Assembly: GCA_002402125.1 (NCBI GenBank)
Contig: NVVG01000009.1
Span: forward strand, 22,163 to 44,180
Length of the DNA stretch: 22,018 bases
Direction: 5' to 3'
From: Moraxellaceae bacterium
GTDB lineage: Bacteria > Pseudomonadota > Gammaproteobacteria > Pseudomonadales > Ketobacteraceae
Shown in pieces: positions 1 through 5,570 of this stretch. A program made the position numbers and the translations under genes. Every line of letters begins with the position of its first letter. The stretch's first letter is position 1. The notes under the pieces are model-generated. The model saw only the letters and a program-made list of their open reading frames with translations, did no database searches and was not told the DNA's origin.

Positions 1-651
1 TTTCAAATGCGTCATTATAAAGAAGACGGTTGGCACACTATTCGATTGATCAATCGATTTGATAATAACGTCACTAACTGCGTCGAAAATTTCATTGATA
101 TACCGCACACGGTATATGTCCATCCAGGTATATTTCGTAAGCCAAGAAAACAAAGAATTGAAGTCGATGTGCAACGAAAAAATGGTTCGGTTAAGGCAAT
201 ATACCTAAATGAAACCGATAATTTGGGCTGGTTTTCCAAGTTTCTCAACCCCAATAGTATCGATATTGTACATACCGATGAATTCTTCATGCCTAATGTC
301 AGTTGTGTCGAATATATTTTTGGCCCGAAACGACATTTTATCATCACATCACAATCGATTCCTTTGGAGGATGATGAGACGTTGGTTTATACCGATTTAA
401 CGTATAACTACGGTATCTGGAATAAGTTGGCTGCACCTATTGTGCGGCGCCAAGGGCAAATGATTATCGACCAGGATATTGAGGCTTTGGCGAATCAAAT
501 GAAGGTGATTAAGAAGTACGGTGGTGATTTCTCTAATACACAAGCGGATACGATCCATGTTTGGGTTGAAACTATTCAGCGTGAGCTAGAGCAGGGGCGT
601 GACCCGACATTATTGCCCGAAAAAAATAAGCGAACCACGATGTTAGTGTGA
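1..651 (+). CDS. Rieske non-heme iron oxygenase, C-terminal catalytic part (5'-truncated by window edge)
   Basis: The reading frame is open to base 1, so the gene starts upstream of the window and the first ATG (base 7) is probably internal. The visible part carries the mononuclear iron motif of Rieske oxygenases: N (88-90), D (97-99), H (106-108) and H (121-123), spaced N-x2-D-x2-H-x4-H. A later acidic stretch (Asp at 469-471 and 475-477, in the context IIDQDIEAL) is a candidate for the third iron ligand. The N-terminal [2Fe-2S] domain must lie upstream. Enzymes of this family hydroxylate, demethylate or desaturate small organic substrates in the cytoplasm, using electrons from a reductase/ferredoxin. 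The substrate cannot be read from the fragment. It is the first visible gene of a co-directional set and is followed after 36 bp by a membrane di-iron hydroxylase. Family assignment is fairly firm from the motif; the role is inferred. Confidence 0.8.
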   Translation, partial: FQMRHYKEDGWHTIRLINRFDNNVTNCVENFIDIPHTVYVHPGIFRKPRKQRIEVDVQRKNGSVKAIYLNETDNLGWFSKFLNPNSIDIVHTDEFFMPNVSCVEYIFGPKRHFIITSQSIPLEDDETLVYTDLTYNYGIWNKLAAPIVRRQGQMIIDQDIEALANQMKVIKKYGGDFSNTQADTIHVWVETIQRELEQGRDPTLLPEKNKRTTMLV

Positions 652-687
652 GATTTGTGGTCAATGTAGATAAAAAGAACAAAAACT

Positions 688-1476
688 ATGGAAATGATCG
701 ACTTTATTAAAATTACACTACATTCATTCGTAGGACAATTGGACGATAATACATTGTTATTGTCGGCAGGGTTTACCTTGTTGTTGATAGTAACGTTTTG
801 TCGACCAAGTGGTTTTGTTTTGCTTAAAAATCGTAAGGCAGATGATTGGTTGTTGGATTTATCCAACTTATTTGTACAAGGTACATTTATACCTTGGTTG
901 CAAGTGATTCTCATTGCCGTCTTGCTAACCGAATTGCTACCTGGTTGGTCAGGCAGTCTAGCTTGGCACCCGGTGTTTGCGTTTCTGTTCTGTTTTGTTG
1001 TGGTTGATTATGGTTATTATTGGAATCATCGTTTGCTGCATAGCAAAAGGTTCTGGCCGATTCACATGGTCCACCATACAGCGAAACAAATGGATGTATT
1101 GCCAACGTCGAGAAATACGCTGTGGACTAGCTTCTTTATTTTGTATCTGTGGGTTAACGGGGTGATGTTGTATTTGCTAGAGAACCCAGAAGTATATTTA
1201 CTTACGATAACATTGACGGCACTTCTTGATTTATGGCGTCATTCCAGACTTCAACCGAAAGGCCTGTTTGGGAAATTGCTGGGATCAGTTTTGGTATTGC
1301 CGAATGATCACGCATGGCATCATTCACAGGACATTTACGATATTAATTTTGGAGCGAATCTCAATTTATGGGATCGCCTGCATGGTAGTTGGCTTCGCAA
1401 CAATCGCGAGCCTGAAAATTTAGGTGTAGTAAGTGATATGAATATGATTTCAAAATTGTGGTGGCCTTTTCGATGA
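688..1476 (+). CDS. Fatty acid hydroxylase / sterol desaturase superfamily membrane protein
   Basis: This is an integral membrane di-iron enzyme of 262 aa. The three histidine boxes are clear: HRLLH at residues 114-118, HMVHH at 126-130 and HAWHH at 208-212 (HX3H, HX2HH, HX2HH). Hydrophobic segments lie near residues 24-38, 66-85, 94-112 and 150-180, as expected for the superfamily. Members hydroxylate or desaturate fatty acyl chains, sterols, carotenoids or alkylglycerols using O2. The exact substrate is not readable. An in-frame ATG two codons downstream (694) is an alternative start; no strong Shine-Dalgarno separates them. The stop codon overlaps the next start (ATGA at 1473-1476), which suggests translational coupling to the acyltransferase. 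Its place between two Rieske oxygenases suggests successive oxidations of one substrate, which is inference. Confidence 0.85.
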   Translation: MEMIDFIKITLHSFVGQLDDNTLLLSAGFTLLLIVTFCRPSGFVLLKNRKADDWLLDLSNLFVQGTFIPWLQVILIAVLLTELLPGWSGSLAWHPVFAFLFCFVVVDYGYYWNHRLLHSKRFWPIHMVHHTAKQMDVLPTSRNTLWTSFFILYLWVNGVMLYLLENPEVYLLTITLTALLDLWRHSRLQPKGLFGKLLGSVLVLPNDHAWHHSQDIYDINFGANLNLWDRLHGSWLRNNREPENLGVVSDMNMISKLWWPFR

Positions 1477-2117
1477 CAATACTCGGTAGATTGATGTCTT
1501 TTTTTCCCTTGCTTAATTTGACGCTTGTGATTATTGCATTTTTTAACTTTGTGTTTGATCCTAGTGCAATGACAGCTCTTCTAGTGCCGGTTTCGGCTTA
1601 TGCATTTCCTCTTGTTTGTTTTCATATACATCAGTATCGATTTCCCTTGAAAGAAGGGTTGAGTAGCATTTCTCGTGGATATTCGCCTTGGTATGGGAGC
1701 CATATGATCCAAAATATGTTTTTAACCTTTCCTGCTTTTGAGCGGTTTTTACGCTTTATACCCGGTGCTTTTTCAGCATGGTTACGTTTGTGGGGTAGCG
1801 AAATTGGCAGTGGAGTCCACTGGACATCGCAGTTTGAATTGTCTGATAGAGGGTTGTTGGTAATTGGGGATAACTGTGTTTTTGGTTATGATGTTCGCAT
1901 GACCAGTCACGCGGTTACACCAAGCGCTAAGCACGGCATGAAAGTCTATGTAAAACGTATCCGGATTGAGGATAACGCCTTTGTTGGAGCGACAAGCCGA
2001 ATAGGACCGGGAGTGGTGGTAGAAGAGGGGGCGCTAGTGGGGGCAGTTAGCGACCTCTTCCCTAATAAGATTGTACGCAAGAACGATCATCGTAAAAAGA
2101 AAGTTGCAGCCAGCTAG
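1473..2117 (+). CDS. Hexapeptide-repeat (left-handed beta-helix) acyltransferase with membrane-associated N-terminus
   Basis: The protein has 214 aa from the ATG at 1473, which overlaps the upstream stop as ATGA. A GTG 15 bases earlier is in frame but less likely. The N-terminal ~50 residues are very hydrophobic (two probable membrane segments). The C-terminal half shows imperfect hexapeptide repeats of the form [LIV]-G-x4 (VIGDNCVFGYDVRM, then IEDNAFVGATSRIGPGVVVEEGALVGA), typical of trimeric left-handed beta-helix acetyl/acyltransferases. A histidine in the TSHAVTP segment resembles the catalytic His region of that superfamily. It probably transfers an acetyl or acyl group from CoA or ACP to a hydroxyl or amino group at the membrane. 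The N-terminal membrane part is unusual for soluble family members such as serine or maltose acetyltransferases. The acceptor is unknown. Confidence 0.75.
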   Translation: MTILGRLMSFFPLLNLTLVIIAFFNFVFDPSAMTALLVPVSAYAFPLVCFHIHQYRFPLKEGLSSISRGYSPWYGSHMIQNMFLTFPAFERFLRFIPGAFSAWLRLWGSEIGSGVHWTSQFELSDRGLLVIGDNCVFGYDVRMTSHAVTPSAKHGMKVYVKRIRIEDNAFVGATSRIGPGVVVEEGALVGAVSDLFPNKIVRKNDHRKKKVAAS

Positions 2118-2120
2118 GTG
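2116..2120 (+). promoter_or_regulatory. Ribosome binding site for the GH3 gene
   Basis: AGGTG overlaps the stop codon of the upstream acyltransferase gene and lies 5 nt before the GTG at 2126. It supports that GTG as the start. The ATG at 2124 is out of frame and runs straight into TGA. Confidence 0.5.
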
Positions 2121-2125
2121 TTGAT

Positions 2126-3721
2126 GTGAAACGTTTACTCTATCACGCAGTAAAAGGCTATACCTCTCCGATGGCACGGCGGTTTAATCGTGCATTAATG
2201 GATCCTGCGGTTTCGCAACAGCGCGTATTAGCGACGATTGTTCAGGACCTAAAAAATACCGAGTATGGTGCCCACTATGGTATTAATAATGAGGCTGATT
2301 TTAAAAAATCCATCCCCGTTGTTAACTATGACGATATTGATTGTTGGATGCGGCGACAGCGCGAAGAGGAGGGCAATATATTAGTTGCCTCTGATGTGCG
2401 TTTTTATGAAAAAACCTCAGGTAGCACTGGGCCTCATAAATACATACCTTATACCAATCCGCTGAGGCGTAGTTTTACTAATATGTTTTTGTTGTGGGCT
2501 CATGATCTAATTAGTAACATTCAAGGATTAGGGAAGGGAAAGCTTTATTTTTCAGTATCTCCCAATTTTGATGAGGAACGATACACGGATCAAGGCGTGC
2601 CCATTGGATTAGATGACGATGCTGACTATTTAGGCAGTGCTTGGCGGCGAATACTTTCACCTTTCATGTTGGCTGATAAACGGATTGGAAAAGAGCGGGA
2701 CCCAGAAAAATTTAAGCAGGCTTTATGCCTTTCGTTACTTGGCTGTGCTGAGCTAGAAACCATTTCGATATGGAACCCTTCATTTTTAACCTTAGTTTTA
2801 CAATGGATCGATGATAATCGGGACCATGTACTAACAGAATTGAGTGGTTCTCTGTCGAGTTGCCGACAAAGAGCTCTTGAGTCGGATCAAATTGATTGGC
2901 CAGCAGTATGGCCGGAATTAAAGCTTATTTCTTGCTGGGCTGATGCCAACGCCCAACCACTAGCAAAAAAGTTAGAAGATAGATTTCATCATGTTCAGGT
3001 TCAAGGGAAGGGGCTGTTGGCTACTGAGGCTCCGATGACTATCCCCATGATCAATGTAGAGGGTGGTGTGCCGCTGGTGTCTGAAACCTATTTCGAATTT
3101 CTACAAGAAAATGGCGACCTTGTTACTTTAGATAAGGTGAAATATGGAAAGCGTTATGAAATCGTCATTAGTCAACGTGGCGGCCTGTATCGTTATCGCA
3201 TGGGGGATCAGGTTGAGGTTGTAGGGAAGCTGCATAATACTCCTACATTACGATTTGTAGGGCGAAACAACAGAATCAGCGACATGGTGGGTGAAAAACT
3301 TAATGAAAGTTTTGTCCGTGATGTCATTGAATCTCTGCCCATAGAAGGTGTAGGTTTTCGGAGTTTAATGGCGGTTCGAAAACCAGCGGACGCCTATGTG
3401 CTTATCCTTGATCGTTATTTTGATAGTACTACTAATAGTACTACTAATGGCACTCTTAATAGCGGTACAGATAACCGAATGACCAAGGGTTTAGAAAACA
3501 TGGAAAGAATGCTTGAGGCGGGCCTTCAGAAAGCTTATCACTACCGCCATGCTCGTGCCTTAGGTCAGTTAGCAAGTGCACGTATTATGATTATACCCAA
3601 TGTTGAAAATATCATTTCACAACAGGCTTTAGAGCAAGAAAAAACATTGGGAAATATAAAACAAAATTATTTAATGGGCTTCGATGAAGGGCTCCTGGAT
3701 ACGTTTGGGATGTTGAGATGA
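2126..3721 (+). CDS. GH3-family acyl-adenylate-forming amidosynthetase
   Basis: The protein has 531 aa and starts at a GTG supported by an AGGTG ribosome site. It resembles the GH3 (auxin-responsive promoter) family, which adenylates a carboxylic acid with ATP and usually couples it to an amino acid or amine. Visible motifs are the phosphate-binding loop TSGSTGPHKY near residues 95-110, the second motif near residue 300 (LLATEAPMTIPM, replacing the plant YASSE-type motif), and the hinge motif GLYRYRMGD near residue 355, followed by FVGRNNRISDMVGEK. Length is within the family range. A low-complexity Ser/Thr/Asn loop at residues 434-445 is built from a 12-bp tandem repeat. The stop overlaps the next start (ATGA, 3718-3721). 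In plants the substrates are jasmonate, auxin or benzoates; the bacterial substrate here is unknown. Family call is strong, function inferred. Confidence 0.88.
   Translation: MKRLLYHAVKGYTSPMARRFNRALMDPAVSQQRVLATIVQDLKNTEYGAHYGINNEADFKKSIPVVNYDDIDCWMRRQREEEGNILVASDVRFYEKTSGSTGPHKYIPYTNPLRRSFTNMFLLWAHDLISNIQGLGKGKLYFSVSPNFDEERYTDQGVPIGLDDDADYLGSAWRRILSPFMLADKRIGKERDPEKFKQALCLSLLGCAELETISIWNPSFLTLVLQWIDDNRDHVLTELSGSLSSCRQRALESDQIDWPAVWPELKLISCWADANAQPLAKKLEDRFHHVQVQGKGLLATEAPMTIPMINVEGGVPLVSETYFEFLQENGDLVTLDKVKYGKRYEIVISQRGGLYRYRMGDQVEVVGKLHNTPTLRFVGRNNRISDMVGEKLNESFVRDVIESLPIEGVGFRSLMAVRKPADAYVLILDRYFDSTTNSTTNGTLNSGTDNRMTKGLENMERMLEAGLQKAYHYRHARALGQLASARIMIIPNVENIISQQALEQEKTLGNIKQNYLMGFDEGLLDTFGMLR
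3425..3460 (+). repeat. 12-bp tandem repeat inside the GH3 gene
   Basis: AGTACTACTAAT occurs twice perfectly (3425-3436 and 3437-3448), followed by a degenerate third copy GGCACTCTTAAT (3449-3460). The unit is four codons long, so copy-number changes would keep the frame. It encodes STTN, STTN, GTLN, a likely surface loop. Confidence 0.9.
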
Positions 3722-4809
3722 AAAATATAAAGGCTAAATACAGAAACAAGGATGGGCTTTCAAGGACTGAAAATCTTAGGTCTCAACCCCACACAAAGCA
3801 CCGCGTGTTTAATAATGCGCAGGTGTTGACCCGAGGGTGGTACCCCATTTGTCCTACGAAGGATTTAGCTGTAGGACAAGCTCGCTCATACAAAATCGCC
3901 CAACAACGCATTGTTGTATTTAGAACAGAGAAGAATAATGTAATGGCGCTTGATGCCTTTTGTCCTCATCTGGGCGCGGACTTGGGTAATGGACGCGTTG
4001 TTGGGGAAAATATTCAATGTTATTTCCATCGTTGGGAGTTTGGTGGAGACGGTAACCTCGAAAAAATCCCTTGTATGGCAAAACTAAACAGTAGTTTTGA
4101 TAAGGTAAAAAATAGATCTTATCCTACCAAAGAAGAGTATGGCCATATATGGGTGCATTCCAGTGAAGTGTCAGACCATTCGGTTATCAAACCTTCTGGA
4201 CTGGAACAGGAAGATGTCTCAGCGCTATATCTTAAAGAAGTCACATTATTCGCCCACCATCACGTGATGATGGCCAATGGTGTTGATCTTCAGCATTTTG
4301 CGACGGTTCATGATCTTGATATCAAGTTTGACTATGACGTAGCTGAAGACGTAGACGGAACATTTATTTGGAAGCTCAAAGGAAAAATCCCAAAAGAAAA
4401 TGTTAAGGGCAAGTTAGCCAATTGGATCTTGGGTGAAGACGCCGAATATCATGTAAAATTTGCCGGTGGTTCTTTGGTCGCTATTACCTACGGTGTCAAT
4501 GCCAAGGTATTTGGCCGCCCGGTGCCCCCGCTTAACGTATTGTGGGGCTGCTTACCCCAAGAGAGCGGGATTAGTAAGGTGAGAATCTTCTTTGTAACTA
4601 AGGCTCGCAGCGGAATTATAGGCAAGATAAAGAACGCAAGTCTGCATTTTTTAACCTTCTTTTTGTTGATGATGTTAAAGGACGAAGATATCGAAGCATT
4701 CCCCAACATGAGATTTAACACCCATCGGTTGATTAATGCAGACCAATCTCTAGGTCGATTTATTCAACTTATTAATCAAAGTGAATTATCTGATTGGAGT
4801 GAGACATGA
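3718..4809 (+). CDS. Rieske [2Fe-2S] non-heme iron oxygenase, complete
   Basis: The protein has 363 aa. The Rieske domain spans about residues 35-145 with ligands C82-x-H84 and C101-x2-H104 (CPHLGADLG and CYFHRW contexts). The mononuclear iron site follows as N187, D190, H193 and H198 (N-x2-D-x2-H-x4-H). The CPHLGA...G segment and the GWYPICPTKDL start resemble KshA / cholesterol 7-desaturase (Neverland, DAF-36)-type enzymes more than ring-hydroxylating dioxygenases. That comparison is from memory, not a search. About 35 polar residues precede the Rieske domain. A short hydrophobic stretch near residues 308-320 (LHFLTFFLLMML) could dock to membrane, fitting a hydrophobic substrate. No reductase or ferredoxin gene is in the window. 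It is coupled to its neighbours by ATGA overlaps at both ends (3718-3721 and 4806-4809). Confidence 0.88.
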   Translation: MKNIKAKYRNKDGLSRTENLRSQPHTKHRVFNNAQVLTRGWYPICPTKDLAVGQARSYKIAQQRIVVFRTEKNNVMALDAFCPHLGADLGNGRVVGENIQCYFHRWEFGGDGNLEKIPCMAKLNSSFDKVKNRSYPTKEEYGHIWVHSSEVSDHSVIKPSGLEQEDVSALYLKEVTLFAHHHVMMANGVDLQHFATVHDLDIKFDYDVAEDVDGTFIWKLKGKIPKENVKGKLANWILGEDAEYHVKFAGGSLVAITYGVNAKVFGRPVPPLNVLWGCLPQESGISKVRIFFVTKARSGIIGKIKNASLHFLTFFLLMMLKDEDIEAFPNMRFNTHRLINADQSLGRFIQLINQSELSDWSET

Positions 4810-5570
4810 TTAGAAAGCTGTCCCTTGCCGAGTGGTTTCTAACCTACCAGTTAAAATATGTTGATAGAAATTATTCACATATCGCAGGCATGGCGGAGGT
4901 GGATTTGTCGAGAATATTGGATCATTTTGGTGGCGACCCGCTAAAAGTTCCACTGACGAGCATATTAATCAAAGCCTGCAGTATTTGGCAGAGAGAGAAC
5001 CCGGTGATTAATCGTCAAATGTTCAAAACACTACTTGGTCCACGACTATACTCATGCGAAAGTAATTCAGTGAATATCCCGGCCTTATTAAAAGCGGATG
5101 GCGATCCGTATTTGTCAGTTCTGTGCATTAAAAATGCCGACCAAAAAACCATCTCATCCATTAAAGATGAAATAGCCAATTATTCAACAACAGATCCAAA
5201 AACGCTGCCTATTGGCAGTCGCCTAATTGGCAAGCCAAATAACATCATTAATCGATGGCGTTTAAGGATTATCCATTTTGTGGTTAACACCTTTCCGACC
5301 ATCCAAAACAAACTACAAATAGGTACGATATCTTTATCCTCTCTTTTGACAAGTAATCAGGAGGGCACAGACGTTACTCTTATGGGGAAAGGTCCAGGTG
5401 CCGTGAGTTTAACAATTTGTGGTTTTGACTCAAAAACAAAAATGATGACAATAGGTATTTCTTGGGATCATGCCACCGCTCAGGGTTATGAAATAAACTT
5501 AGCAGTCCAAAACTTTTGTCGCATCTTGCAAGGCGATAAACATGATGTGTTTAATGAGCTTTTAGCATAA
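4806..5570 (+). CDS. Stand-alone E2 / chloramphenicol acetyltransferase-fold acyltransferase-like protein
   Basis: The protein has 254 aa. The C-terminal part resembles the catalytic domain of 2-oxoacid dehydrogenase E2 / CAT-fold enzymes: VPLTSILIKAC near residue 52, a GTISLSSL strand near 173, then SWDHATAQG with H222 and G227. This corresponds to the E2 motif DHRxxDG, but the Asp before Gly is Gln here. No lipoyl or E1/E3-binding domain is present, and no E1 or E3 genes are nearby, so a role in a 2-oxoacid dehydrogenase complex is unlikely. It may be a CoA- or carrier-dependent acyltransferase or condensing enzyme in the pathway of this operon, or a non-catalytic partner. It starts in an ATGA overlap with the Rieske gene, and its 3' end overlaps the convergent exporter gene by 9 bp. 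The fold call is moderate; the role is unknown. Confidence 0.65.
   Translation: MIRKLSLAEWFLTYQLKYVDRNYSHIAGMAEVDLSRILDHFGGDPLKVPLTSILIKACSIWQRENPVINRQMFKTLLGPRLYSCESNSVNIPALLKADGDPYLSVLCIKNADQKTISSIKDEIANYSTTDPKTLPIGSRLIGKPNNIINRWRLRIIHFVVNTFPTIQNKLQIGTISLSSLLTSNQEGTDVTLMGKGPGAVSLTICGFDSKTKMMTIGISWDHATAQGYEINLAVQNFCRILQGDKHDVFNELLA

Noticed and set aside
576..914. 112-codon minus-strand frame across the Rieske/hydroxylase junction
   Set aside because: It is antisense to two real genes and has no family resemblance or ribosome site.
1458..1472. GTG at 1458 as start of the hexapeptide acyltransferase
   Set aside because: The ATG at 1473 forms a standard ATGA overlap with the upstream stop. 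The GTG would add five residues with no ribosome site.
4806..5570. True E2 subunit of a 2-oxoacid dehydrogenase
   Set aside because: There is no lipoyl or subunit-binding domain, the catalytic Asp is replaced, and no E1/E3 genes are adjacent.
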